Assembly: GCF_024722015.1 (NCBI RefSeq)
Contig: NZ_JANQBD010000030.1
Coordinates: 42,198-106,197 of the forward strand
Direction: 5' to 3'
DNA length: 64,000 bases
From: Paenibacillus radicis (ex Xue et al. 2023)
Lineage (GTDB): Bacteria; Bacillota; Bacilli; Paenibacillales; NBRC-103111
Each line of letters begins with the position of its first letter. Within the stretch, counting starts at the first letter, position 1. Positions 26,335 to 33,913 of the stretch are shown here, piece after piece. A program made the position numbers and the translations under genes. The notes beneath the pieces are model-generated. The model had not been told where the DNA came from, ran no database searches, and was given only the letters and a program-made list of their open reading frames with translations.

Positions 26335-26575
26335 GTGACATATTCCTGATAATTGCGTGGGGTTCTCGCTGGGCTGCCATGCCATGTTGAAACCGAAGCC
26401 CGAACCCCGCGACTAGCACGCGTTGGAAAGTGACCTCATCTTTGCTATTCGATGAGATACCTAAGAAGGGCTAACTCAAAAGGGTAAACCCTAGTGAGTG
26501 AATGAATCCGATTGGTGTGAGCCTATCCGACAAAGCGCTAGCATGCATTGACGCGGGGAACCTAATAAGTTAGTC
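26335..26575 (+). ncRNA. Structured RNA-like stretch resembling part of group II intron domain I
   Basis: No open frame fits. The stretch contains strong pairings, for example GGGGTTC at 26360-26366 with GAACCCC, and nested GGGCT with AGCCC. It also holds the strings TTGGAAAGTGA and GATGAGATACCTAA in an order that resembles domain I of group II introns such as Ll.LtrB (comparison from memory). No domain V hairpin, no intron-encoded protein and no clear 5' splice consensus are present. If the resemblance is real, this is a truncated relic; otherwise it may be an unrecognised ncRNA or a 5' leader of the acetyltransferase gene. Confidence 0.35.
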
Positions 26576-26596
26576 TTAAATCAAAGGAGATTGAAC

Positions 26597-27073
26597 ATGC
26601 CTACAATTACTGCAAAACCATTTGATCAAGAAATGCAAGCCTACCTAAGTGAAATCAAAACCAGTTACCATGCGGCGGAGTTAAGTAAGAAAGATGTCTC
26701 GGAACTACCTGAAGATATATATATAATCGAAGCAGAAGATAATAGGGTCGGGTATGGTGTGATTTGGGAGTACAGCAGCGGGAAACAGTTAATCCATAAA
26801 GCGGAAACCGATTATTTCGACAATGATGATAAATATCTGGAAAAAGACTTCTATATTGATATTAAAAACAAAACCGATATTGTATTTATAGAAGCTTTGG
26901 ATGTGCTGAAAGAATTTGAACGCAAGGGTTATGCAAAGTTCTTTATAGATTGGCTAAAAGTGAAATACCCTAATAAAAAAATGTATGTATATTCGATAGA
27001 GAAATCGCGGAATTTTTGGTATAAGCAGGGCTTCGAGGTTGTCGGTAATACGATATGGATGTCCTATAATTAA
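26597..27073 (+). CDS. GNAT-like N-acetyltransferase, small
   Basis: ATG 26597 follows aaaggaga at 26583 with correct spacing and gives 158 residues. The fold pattern is GNAT-like: a beta strand with VFIEALDVLKEFERKGYAKFFIDWL (the acetyl-CoA pyrophosphate loop region, here KGYAK), then MYVYSIEKSRNFWYKQGFEVV near the C-terminus, which is the usual YxxxGF ending. The substrate is unknown. It is followed by a strong terminator and appears monocistronic, with the structured stretch at 26335-26575 directly upstream. Confidence 0.75.
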   Translation: MPTITAKPFDQEMQAYLSEIKTSYHAAELSKKDVSELPEDIYIIEAEDNRVGYGVIWEYSSGKQLIHKAETDYFDNDDKYLEKDFYIDIKNKTDIVFIEALDVLKEFERKGYAKFFIDWLKVKYPNKKMYVYSIEKSRNFWYKQGFEVVGNTIWMSYN

Positions 27074-27109
27074 ATGTAGTTGGAATAGTGAATCCTATCT
27101 TTGCATGTA

Positions 27110-27139
27110 AAATCCCCCGTACGGGGGATTTTTTTTTTG
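27110..27139 (+). terminator. Rho-independent terminator after the acetyltransferase
   Basis: The stem aaatccccc/gggggattt with loop gtac is followed by a long T run. Confidence 0.93.
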
Positions 27140-27204
27140 TCGAAATAGTCTTAAAGTAAGATAATAATGAAACAAACAGAGTAGAAGGATCCGTAGGTGA
27201 AAGG

Positions 27205-27330
27205 TTGGAAAAGCGAATGAAAGTAACGGTGATCAGAGGTTGGATTTCTTTACTAAAAGAATTAGTTCTTCTAGCAGGAATCATTTCTACTTTTTCGTTT
27301 GCTGCTTCTCTTAGGAGACATGTCAAATAA
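27205..27330 (+). CDS. Short hydrophobic membrane peptide (41 aa, or 37 aa from ATG 27217)
   Basis: A short frame from TTG 27205 (taggtgaaagg upstream), or ATG 27217, encodes a basic N-terminus followed by the hydrophobic run ELVLLAGIISTFSFAASL and a RRHVK tail, so it would be a single-pass membrane peptide. It lies between two independent terminators, with the second right after the stop, which supports it being a transcribed unit. Similarity to known families is not recognised. It could be a small membrane regulator or toxin-like peptide, but no antitoxin RNA is evident. Confidence 0.4.
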   Translation: MEKRMKVTVIRGWISLLKELVLLAGIISTFSFAASLRRHVK

Positions 27331-27346
27331 ATGCTCGATCAAAGTT

Positions 27347-27382
27347 AAGCAGCCCTTAAGCAAATCAGGGGCTGCTTTTTTA
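27347..27382 (+). terminator. Rho-independent terminator
   Basis: The stem agcagccc with ggggctgct is followed by a T run. It lies between the short hydrophobic peptide frame and the convergent yrzA-like gene. Confidence 0.85.
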
Positions 27383-27427
27383 GTGCACTTTTTTATTGTT
27401 CGATCGATTTCGCAAGAATTAACACAT

Positions 27428-27634
27428 TTATTTCACTTTGTAGTGCACCAAGGCGGTGTATAACATCTTGTTCCGGTTAGGGTCGAAGGTAACGTTATGC
27501 TGAACGGAATACACATCCAGCATCAAAGCTTTATTCATGTTGATCTGCTCTTCCATTTTCCGTTCAAGTGTTTTAAGATCGTAAGCTTCAAAAAACTCAA
27601 TTTTCGTTTCCATTTTATCCAGTATAAATTCCAT
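27428..27634 (-). CDS. yrzA: DUF2536 family protein (YrzA-like)
   Basis: The 68-residue product begins MEFILDKMETKIEFFEAYD, continues LKTLERKMEEQINMNKALML and ends ALVHYKVK. This matches the short DUF2536/YrzA proteins of Bacillus. It is a small soluble protein of unknown function. The ribosome site on the minus strand (caggagtgat) fits the start at 27634. It is the first clear minus-strand gene of the window and stands alone. A hairpin terminator in its own transcription direction lies just upstream. Confidence 0.85.
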   Translation of the reverse strand: MEFILDKMETKIEFFEAYDLKTLERKMEEQINMNKALMLDVYSVQHNVTFDPNRNKMLYTALVHYKVK

Positions 27635-27665
27635 TCTCTATCACTCCTGAAGTGGGGGATGCAAA

Positions 27666-27689
27666 CAAAAAAGACACCATAGGGTGTCG
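27666..27689 (-). terminator. Minus-strand hairpin terminator just upstream of yrzA-like gene
   Basis: Read on the minus strand, gacaccctatggtgtc forms a stem followed by TTTTTT. It lies about 32 bases before the yrzA-like start, with no minus-strand gene before it, so it could be an attenuator or the end of a small RNA. Confidence 0.6.
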
Positions 27690-27921
27690 GTCATTCAAAT
27701 GTAGGTTTGTTTAAATAAAGCTGCCCTTTTATCGGCTTCCTTATAATAGTAGTATAAACTGTGGATTATTATAAGTCTATACTTCTGGTAAATTTTCCTA
27801 TATGTTTATTCATGCCGGACGGCGACTAGCAAGCAAGGTATTAAGGTGACTGGTTTTTATGGTCTTATTCATGCAAAAGCTGCTGAGAATACTTTGAGGT
27901 GAGAGAGGGAGGATCGATCCA

Positions 27922-28749
27922 ATGAAGACAAATGATAATCCATTGCTGCATGTCCAACGCATAGAAGGGGATATTGTCTCCTTTTTATCGGAATCTGGCA
28001 CTGTATTCAAGGAGTTTAACAAGCAGGACTCAGGGTGCATTTCTTACGGAGTTCATAGTGAAGGACAGGATTGGTTTGTTAAATATGCAGAGGATTCGGA
28101 AGCTGTGCGCTATTTAAAAAATGCTCATGTATTCAATCAGCTGGTTGAACATCCGCGGCTTCCGAAGCTGCTGAATGCTTTTCATTCAGAGAACGGCTTT
28201 GCCCTCGTATACGAGTGGGTGAACGGAGAAGTGTTAAGCAGCCCCGATTTTCCTGGAAAAGAAGGAAGAAACCGGCCGGAGTCATCGCATTATCGCTTTC
28301 GCCAGCTGCCTTTGCCCAAAATAACATCAGCCCTGACTACCGTTTATGAAGTGCACGCTTATTTGGAAAGCAAGGGCTTTATCGCGGTTGATTTTTACGA
28401 TGGAGGCATGATTTACGATTTCGAAGAGGATAAGCTGCATCTCTGTGATTTCGATTATTATACCAAAGGTTCCTTTATATTAGAAAAGGATCGGTTGTTC
28501 GGCTCTACACGTTTTATGGCTCCTGAGGAGTTTGTTAAAGGCAGCATTATCGATGGGGTGACGAATGTATTTACAATGGGGGCAACGGCATTCGTATTTC
28601 TTGCGGAGGAAGGAAGTCGGGAGCTGAAGGACTGGAAAGCATCTGAAGAGCTGTATAGGATTGTGCTGAAAGCAGTCTCTCCAGACAGGAATAACCGCTT
28701 CGAGAGTGTCGATGTATTTTATCAAGAGTGGCTTAAGGCATTGAATTAG
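27922..28749 (+). CDS. Serine/threonine protein kinase-like protein
   Basis: The 275-residue soluble protein has a small kinase fold. A nucleotide-binding lysine is likely in DWFVKYAED (Lys54), the catalytic-loop region reads FIAVDFYDGGMIYD, the metal-binding DFG is DFD in LHLCDFDYY, and the activation segment ends in GSTRFMAPEEF. The HRD histidine and arginine are replaced (AVD), as in many bacterial kinase-like proteins. No membrane segment or PASTA domain is present, so it is cytoplasmic. Partner and substrate are unknown; it appears monocistronic with the ribosome site gagagagggagg. Confidence 0.82.
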   Translation: MKTNDNPLLHVQRIEGDIVSFLSESGTVFKEFNKQDSGCISYGVHSEGQDWFVKYAEDSEAVRYLKNAHVFNQLVEHPRLPKLLNAFHSENGFALVYEWVNGEVLSSPDFPGKEGRNRPESSHYRFRQLPLPKITSALTTVYEVHAYLESKGFIAVDFYDGGMIYDFEEDKLHLCDFDYYTKGSFILEKDRLFGSTRFMAPEEFVKGSIIDGVTNVFTMGATAFVFLAEEGSRELKDWKASEELYRIVLKAVSPDRNNRFESVDVFYQEWLKALN

Positions 28750-28803
28750 GTTTAAATAGGATAGTCGCCAAGCGCATGGGGTAATGAAGCGCCCTACTAT
28801 ATG

Positions 28804-28831
28804 AGCCTGCCCTGAATAGGGAAGGCTTTCT
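28804..28831 (+). terminator. Probable terminator after the kinase-like gene
   Basis: The interrupted stem agcct-g-ccct with aggg-a-aggct around loop gaat is followed by ttctt. It is weaker than the other terminators. Confidence 0.5.
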
Positions 28832-28945
28832 TAACTTCAGCGACAGGGATCTTCGGTGTACGATCCACGTTTGTGCATCTGGATGGATGTGGGATTACGG
28901 CCGCTGTTGAAGTCATATAATAAATCACGATGATTTTTAAACAAA

Positions 28946-28958
28946 ATTGTGTTACAAT
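28946..28958 (+). promoter_or_regulatory. Candidate GntR operator and -10 box of the regulator gene
   Basis: ATTGTGTTACAAT is an inverted repeat ATTGT-N3-ACAAT. It contains TACAAT (28953-28958), a likely -10 element, 38 bases before the regulator start. Binding here would give autorepression. The same palindrome with a different centre occurs at 29718 and 33862. Confidence 0.55.
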
Positions 28959-28996
28959 ATTGTCTAATTAAATGACAAACTATAGGAGAAATAATA

Positions 28997-29638
28997 ATGA
29001 GCAATCAAACTGAGTATGCCTATAAATATATTCGTGAACGAATCCTGGATGGAACCTTCAAGCCGACGCAAAAATTAATTGAAAGCCAGCTATCGGAATT
29101 GATAAGCGTAAGCCGAAACACGGTGAAAAAGGCTTTACTGAAGCTGGAACAGGAGAATTTGGTCAAAATTGAAAATAATAAAGGAGCGACTATTAAATCG
29201 TTCACCTTGGAAGAAGTGAAAAACTATCTCGAGATAAGAGAAGCTTTGGAAGGTCTGATTGCCAGATCGGCAGCCAAGCATATTACGGACGCAGAAATTG
29301 ATGCGCTGGAGCAGCTCTTGTTAAGAATGGGAGATTTCCTGAAGCAGAATCAGTTTGACGAATATTCAAAATTAAATAAGGAATTCCATAGCATCATCTA
29401 CAAGGCATCCAGAAATATACAAGCTACAGAAATGGTAAATATGATAAAAACGCAGTTAATGCGGTTCCATTTCCGAACATTGCTTATTCCTGGGAGAAAC
29501 GAAAGCTCCTTTAACGAACATCAAATGATCTTTACTACTTTGAAAAACCATGACTCAGAGAAAGCTGAGGAGGCCATCAAGCAGCATATTTCTAATGTCA
29601 GAAAAACAATAGAAAATAACTATCAATATTTGTTGTAA
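28997..29638 (+). CDS. GntR-family transcriptional regulator (FadR/FCD subfamily)
   Basis: The 213-residue protein has an N-terminal winged helix (YIRERILDGTFKPTQKLIESQLSELISVSRNTVKKALLKL, reading across residues 12-51). A C-terminal all-helical FCD ligand domain follows (EIREALEGLIARSAAKH, and a late HQMIFTTLKNHDSEKAEEAIKQHI). FCD regulators usually respond to organic acids. Its gene precedes a tricarboxylate-type transport and catabolic cluster, and an ATTGT-N3-ACAAT palindrome occurs before itself and both target units. It is inferred to repress them until the substrate or an intermediate binds. Confidence 0.9.
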   Translation: MSNQTEYAYKYIRERILDGTFKPTQKLIESQLSELISVSRNTVKKALLKLEQENLVKIENNKGATIKSFTLEEVKNYLEIREALEGLIARSAAKHITDAEIDALEQLLLRMGDFLKQNQFDEYSKLNKEFHSIIYKASRNIQATEMVNMIKTQLMRFHFRTLLIPGRNESSFNEHQMIFTTLKNHDSEKAEEAIKQHISNVRKTIENNYQYLL

Positions 29639-29672
29639 CAGCTTCTATGTTTTGATTTTTTTTGCTCGGTTA

Positions 29673-29701
29673 TTGACACTATTTTGTAGATACGTTATAT
29701 T
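29673..29701 (+). promoter_or_regulatory. Sigma-A promoter of the dehydrogenase/TctCBA unit
   Basis: TTGACA (29673-29678) and TATATT (29696-29701) are separated by 17 bases. Transcription would start near 29708. Confidence 0.75.
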
Positions 29702-29717
29702 CTTAATTGTGCACATA

Positions 29718-29730
29718 ATTGTTGAACAAT
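29718..29730 (+). promoter_or_regulatory. Candidate GntR operator of the dehydrogenase/TctCBA unit
   Basis: The perfect palindrome ATTGTTGAACAAT lies about 10 bases after the predicted transcription start, a typical repressor position. It is identical to the site at 33862-33874. Confidence 0.65.
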
Positions 29731-29797
29731 TTAGAAGACAATATCGAATTTGACTCTCATCTACATGTTTACTTATTTATAAAAGGGGGCCAGTACA

Positions 29798-30694
29798 TTG
29801 AACCAGCCAGGCATTGGCTTCATCGGATTCGGTGAAGCCGCATTTCATATTACCAGTGGCTTAGTGTCCGAAGGAGCTACGGCTATCTTCGCATTTGACG
29901 TTATGTCTACAGATCCGGTAGTAGGACCCATTATTAGAGAACGGGCTGATTTGGCACAAGTGACTTTAACTTCATCTTTGAAACAATTGATCGAAAGCAG
30001 TCAAATTATTTTTTGCGCAACAAGTGCCAAATATGCACTTAGCATCGCTCAGGAATCGGCTGTATTTTTGCAAAATGATCAAATTTATGCGGATATGAAT
30101 TCAGCATCTCCAAAAGTGAAGCAAGAGATTGCTCAGCTTATGGATAAGGCAGGAGCAGATTTTGTAGATGCGGCAGTTATGGAAGCGGTTCCACCACATC
30201 GCCATAAAGTCCCTATCTCAGTCAGTGGTACAGGCGCGCATAGGTTTGCAGATCTCATGGGTATTTACGGAATGAATATTACTTATATCAATGATGAAGC
30301 TGGAAGCGCATCCGCAATGAAAATGGTTCGCAGCATTTTCATGAAAGGGTTTACAGCATTGCTTCTGGAAACGCTCACTGCAGCTTATAAATCAGGCATT
30401 GAACAAGAAATTTTATCTTCGATCCGGGGTACCTTATCTAACCATTCAACGGAGGAATTAGCTAATCTACTTCTTACACGTACGGCTATTCATGCCGAGC
30501 GAAGAGTGGCTGAGATGGGAGAAGTCATCAGCACATTGAAGGATCTGGAGTTGGATTATTCTGTATCCTTAGCGACCAAGGGCAAGCTGCAGCAGTTAGT
30601 TGATCTGGATTTAAAATCCTATTTCGACATGAAAGCCCCCGAGCATTTTACACAAGTACTTGAAGCATTAATTCATAAATCCGAGCATCAATAA
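29798..30694 (+). CDS. NAD(P)-dependent beta-hydroxyacid dehydrogenase-like protein with DUF1932 C-terminus
   Basis: The 298-residue enzyme begins with a Rossmann motif (GIGFIGFGEAAFHI). It continues with the 6-phosphogluconate/3-hydroxyisobutyrate dehydrogenase pattern (DMNSASPKVKQEIA, DAAVMEAVPP, and the likely catalytic lysine in SAMKMVRSIFMKG). The C-terminal half fits DUF1932. TTG 29798 has aaaaggggg upstream. As first gene of a unit with a tricarboxylate transporter under a GntR palindrome, it probably oxidises a hydroxy-acid substrate before hydration and aldol cleavage. The substrate is not known. Confidence 0.8.
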   Translation: MNQPGIGFIGFGEAAFHITSGLVSEGATAIFAFDVMSTDPVVGPIIRERADLAQVTLTSSLKQLIESSQIIFCATSAKYALSIAQESAVFLQNDQIYADMNSASPKVKQEIAQLMDKAGADFVDAAVMEAVPPHRHKVPISVSGTGAHRFADLMGIYGMNITYINDEAGSASAMKMVRSIFMKGFTALLLETLTAAYKSGIEQEILSSIRGTLSNHSTEELANLLLTRTAIHAERRVAEMGEVISTLKDLELDYSVSLATKGKLQQLVDLDLKSYFDMKAPEHFTQVLEALIHKSEHQ

Positions 30695-30721
30695 AACATT
30701 CATTATGGAGGAGATTCTGCT

Positions 30722-31771
30722 ATGTTGAAAGCGGTAACTGGAAAAGGTTTTCAAGTTTTATTAGCTGGAGTGTTAACTCTTAGTTTGGCTGCATGCGGAA
30801 GTACAGGAGCAGGAGGAGCGGTAAGCACCGGCGCCAAAAAGGAGTCAACGGCTTCAAATTATCCTACAAAGCCAATTGTTTTCGTCGCTCCATCAGGTGC
30901 GGGCGGTGCTTTTGACAAGGCGGCAAGGTCCGTTATAAAAATAATGGCAGAGGAAAAATTCGTCAATCAAAACATGACGGTTGAAGTCAAGCCTGGCGGC
31001 GGCGGCACTGTGTTTATGACCGATTATGCGGTCAACGACACCAAAAATAATTATAAATTTTTTGTTAATTCCCCTTCCATGCTTATCAATAATTTGAAAA
31101 AGGACGGCGGCATCCCATATAGCTATAAAGATACGACACCGCTTGCACAGCTGTTCAGAGATTATGGCATAGTTGCGGTAGCCGCTAATTCCAAATATAG
31201 CGATTTGAAAACGCTTTTTAACGATTTGAAAGCGGATCCGACCAAATTAACATTAGCTGGAGGGACAGGACCAGGAACTGTAGACCATTTGACTTTCATT
31301 TATCCGGCTTCTAAATACGGCATCGATCCGAAGAAAATCAAGTATGTGTCTTATGATGGTAAAGCACAATCCATGACAGCGTTGCTTGGGGGCAATGCGG
31401 ATATATTGGCAAGTACTGCTGCTGAAGTTGGAGAATTTCTCGAATCCGGGAAAATAAAAGTGCTTGCTGTTAATTCCCCTAAGCGATTATCCGGTGTGTT
31501 TAAAGATGTGCCCACTATGAAGGAGTTAGGCATTGATGCGGATTTTAACATTTGGCGAGGTGTATTTGGAGCTAAGGAAATGAGTGCGGATGCCAAAAAA
31601 TTCTGGGATGAAAATTTGAAAAAGCTGTCTGAATCGGATAAGTGGAAAAAGGAAATGGCAGCCAACGGCTGGGAGGCAGATTACAAAGATTCCGCCAACT
31701 TCAGCAAAGCATTGGATGAGCAAAATAAAATCATTCAAGATCTGTTAAAAGTACTGGAAATGGGAAAGTAA
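30722..31771 (+). CDS. Tripartite tricarboxylate transporter substrate-binding lipoprotein (TctC family)
   Basis: The 349-residue protein has a lipoprotein signal (LLAGVLTLSLAAC) and a short tether. It then has the TctC/Bug fold: FVAPSGAGGAFDKAARSV with the substrate-gripping loop, VEVKPGGGGTVFMTDYAV, and an AGGTGPGTVDH segment. It captures carboxylated compounds outside the membrane and passes them to the TctAB pair encoded next. Confidence 0.92.
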   Translation: MLKAVTGKGFQVLLAGVLTLSLAACGSTGAGGAVSTGAKKESTASNYPTKPIVFVAPSGAGGAFDKAARSVIKIMAEEKFVNQNMTVEVKPGGGGTVFMTDYAVNDTKNNYKFFVNSPSMLINNLKKDGGIPYSYKDTTPLAQLFRDYGIVAVAANSKYSDLKTLFNDLKADPTKLTLAGGTGPGTVDHLTFIYPASKYGIDPKKIKYVSYDGKAQSMTALLGGNADILASTAAEVGEFLESGKIKVLAVNSPKRLSGVFKDVPTMKELGIDADFNIWRGVFGAKEMSADAKKFWDENLKKLSESDKWKKEMAANGWEADYKDSANFSKALDEQNKIIQDLLKVLEMGK

Positions 31772-31786
31772 AGTAGGAGGTAAAGC

Positions 31787-32248
31787 ATGGCCAATAAAAT
31801 GTTCGACCGATATGCCAGCATCGCATTTCTCATCATAGGCGCCTTTTTCGTGGTCGATAGCCGTAATATTTCTCAAAGCGCTTACGGCAGCAGTGTGGGC
31901 TCCGATATATTTCCTTTGGGTCTTGGCCTTATTCTAATCTTACTAAGCATTCGGTTATTTTACGAAAATTTGCGTGTGAAGAGTGATAAATCGGAAGCTG
32001 CCAAGCTTGATTACAAGCGATTTGGCATCATCTTTGCTGCTATGGTTTTATACGTCTTTTTATTGGAGAAAATCGGATATGTCATTGCAACGTTCCTATT
32101 TTTGCTGATCGGATTTCAGACACTGGAACGGAAGAAAATGTTATTCTCCATTATTATTTCTGCGGTAATCTCAGTGGGTGTGTATTACGTTTATGTAACC
32201 GTACTGCAAGGAACGCTCCCGGCACTTCCGGAATGGCTCGGTTTCTGA
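31787..32248 (+). CDS. Tripartite tricarboxylate transporter small membrane subunit (TctB family)
   Basis: The 153-residue protein has four hydrophobic segments and the TctB pattern, including GSDIFPLGLGLILILLSI early on. It is followed 25 bases later by the large subunit gene. It is needed for transport but its exact role in the family is unclear. Confidence 0.88.
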   Translation: MANKMFDRYASIAFLIIGAFFVVDSRNISQSAYGSSVGSDIFPLGLGLILILLSIRLFYENLRVKSDKSEAAKLDYKRFGIIFAAMVLYVFLLEKIGYVIATFLFLLIGFQTLERKKMLFSIIISAVISVGVYYVYVTVLQGTLPALPEWLGF

Positions 32249-32272
32249 ACCTAGGAGAAGGATGGTAACATA

Positions 32273-33799
32273 ATGTCTACACTTGAATTTTTAGGAAACG
32301 GCTTTGCGGTAGCATTTCAATGGCATAATTTACTTTTTGCTTTTTTCGGTGTATTAATTGGAACGGCTGTAGGGGTGCTGCCGGGAATTGGACCGATGAG
32401 CGGGGTCGCTCTGCTAATTCCAATAACCTCAACCTTGACTGGAGGATTAACTCCGGAGGAAGCAGCTACCAGTTCTATCATCATGCTCGCAGGTGTGTAT
32501 TACGGGGCCATGTACGGCGGATCGACGACTTCTATATTAATCAATACACCTGGTGAATCCGCTTCCGTTATTACCACCTTGGATGGCTATCAAATGGCTA
32601 AGCAGGGCAGAGCTGGAAGCGCTTTATCCATCGCAGCGATCGGCTCGTTTATTGCGGGTATTGTTGCTCTGATTGGACTAATAGTGGTGGCGGAGCCAAT
32701 GGCCAAATTAGCTATCAAATTCGGTCCGGCCGAGTACTTTTCACTTGTCGTGCTAGGATTGGCGGCTGTTACGGGATTGGCTGGCAAATCGATGACTAAA
32801 GCCTTGATAATGACCGTCATGGGTTTGCTGCTGGCTACCATTGGAATCGATGCCGTCTCAGGGGTTGCCAGATTTACTTTTGAGCTCCCTGTTCTCTATC
32901 AAGGAATTGACTTCTTAACTGTTGCTGTAGGACTTTTTGCATTGGGCGAGGTGTTCAAAACGATCCTGGAATCGGATATCCAATCGAATATTTTTCCGAA
33001 AATCAACCGTATACTACCGACCAAAAAGGATATGAAGGATAGTGCGATGCCTATCGTACGTGGCTCTGTGTTAGGATTTTTTATCGGGATCCTGCCCGGT
33101 GCCGGCGCCTCTATCGCCTCCTTCTTCTCCTATAGTATGGAGAAGAAAATAAGCAAGCATCCGGAGAAGTTCGGACAAGGGGCAATTGAGGGAGTAGCAG
33201 GGCCGGAATCGGCCAATAACGGTGCATCCGGCGGCTCCATGATTCCACTGCTCACGTTAGGAATACCCGGTTCCGGGACGACGGCTATTTTGATGGGCGC
33301 TCTATTTATGTACAATATTCAACCAGGTCCGCTCTTATTTGAGAAGCATCCACAAGTCGTTTGGGGTTTGATTGCAAGTATGTTTATAGGCAATGTTATG
33401 CTGCTTATCTTGAATATGCCCTTGGTGAAGGTTTTTACCAAAATTATTCAGACGCCTCCCAAATATTTGCTTCCTATTATATTAGCCATTTCCGTGTTTG
33501 GAGTTTATGCGGTTCAGGTAAACACATTTAACCTATACGTGTTGATGGGTTGCGGTTTCGCCGGGTACTTCCTTGCGCGCAACGATTTTCCGCTTGCCCC
33601 GTTGGTGCTAGGGCTTGTTCTGGGACCTATGCTTGAAAATAATATGAGAAGGGCCTTAACTGCCTCGAATGGCGATTTCATGATTTTTTTAGAAAGACCC
33701 GTTTCAGCCGTATTGCTGATTGCTGGCATTTTATGGCTTGCCGTTCCCCTTTTGTTAAAGCTTCGGGGGAAAAAGGTCATTGTGAGTGAAGAAGGATAA
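32273..33799 (+). CDS. Tripartite tricarboxylate transporter large permease (TctA family)
   Basis: The 508-residue permease has 11-12 membrane segments and the family repeats: GVLPGIGPMSGVALLIPIT, the AGVYYGAMYGGSTTSILINT signature, and the second-repeat GILPGAGASIASFFSY with LTLGIPGSGTTAILMGA. It uses an ion gradient for uptake together with TctC and TctB. The chemistry encoded downstream suggests a tricarboxylic acid as cargo. Confidence 0.94.
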   Translation: MSTLEFLGNGFAVAFQWHNLLFAFFGVLIGTAVGVLPGIGPMSGVALLIPITSTLTGGLTPEEAATSSIIMLAGVYYGAMYGGSTTSILINTPGESASVITTLDGYQMAKQGRAGSALSIAAIGSFIAGIVALIGLIVVAEPMAKLAIKFGPAEYFSLVVLGLAAVTGLAGKSMTKALIMTVMGLLLATIGIDAVSGVARFTFELPVLYQGIDFLTVAVGLFALGEVFKTILESDIQSNIFPKINRILPTKKDMKDSAMPIVRGSVLGFFIGILPGAGASIASFFSYSMEKKISKHPEKFGQGAIEGVAGPESANNGASGGSMIPLLTLGIPGSGTTAILMGALFMYNIQPGPLLFEKHPQVVWGLIASMFIGNVMLLILNMPLVKVFTKIIQTPPKYLLPIILAISVFGVYAVQVNTFNLYVLMGCGFAGYFLARNDFPLAPLVLGLVLGPMLENNMRRALTASNGDFMIFLERPVSAVLLIAGILWLAVPLLLKLRGKKVIVSEEG

Positions 33800-33817
33800 G
33801 TATCTGAATAAATAACA

Positions 33818-33846
33818 TTGACACACAGGGGAATCTAGTGTAGCTT
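33818..33846 (+). promoter_or_regulatory. Probable sigma-A promoter of the hydrolase/hydratase/aldolase unit
   Basis: TTGACA (33818-33823), 17 bases, then TAGCTT (33841-33846). The -10 is weak, but the spacing and distance to the operator mirror the promoter at 29673. Confidence 0.6.
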
Positions 33847-33861
33847 TTCTCTGTAGTCATT

Positions 33862-33874
33862 ATTGTTGAACAAT
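33862..33874 (+). promoter_or_regulatory. Candidate GntR operator of the hydrolase/hydratase/aldolase unit
   Basis: ATTGTTGAACAAT is identical to 29718-29730 and begins 16 bases after the -10 box (17 in the other unit). Confidence 0.65.
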
Positions 33875-33913
33875 ATTGATCTACTAAAATGATTTGAAAG
33901 CGAGGAATTGGAT

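Noticed and set aside
26335..26575. tmRNA, RNase P RNA, T-box or riboswitch
   Set aside because: None of the diagnostic conserved strings of these RNAs was found; only the group II intron resemblance remained.
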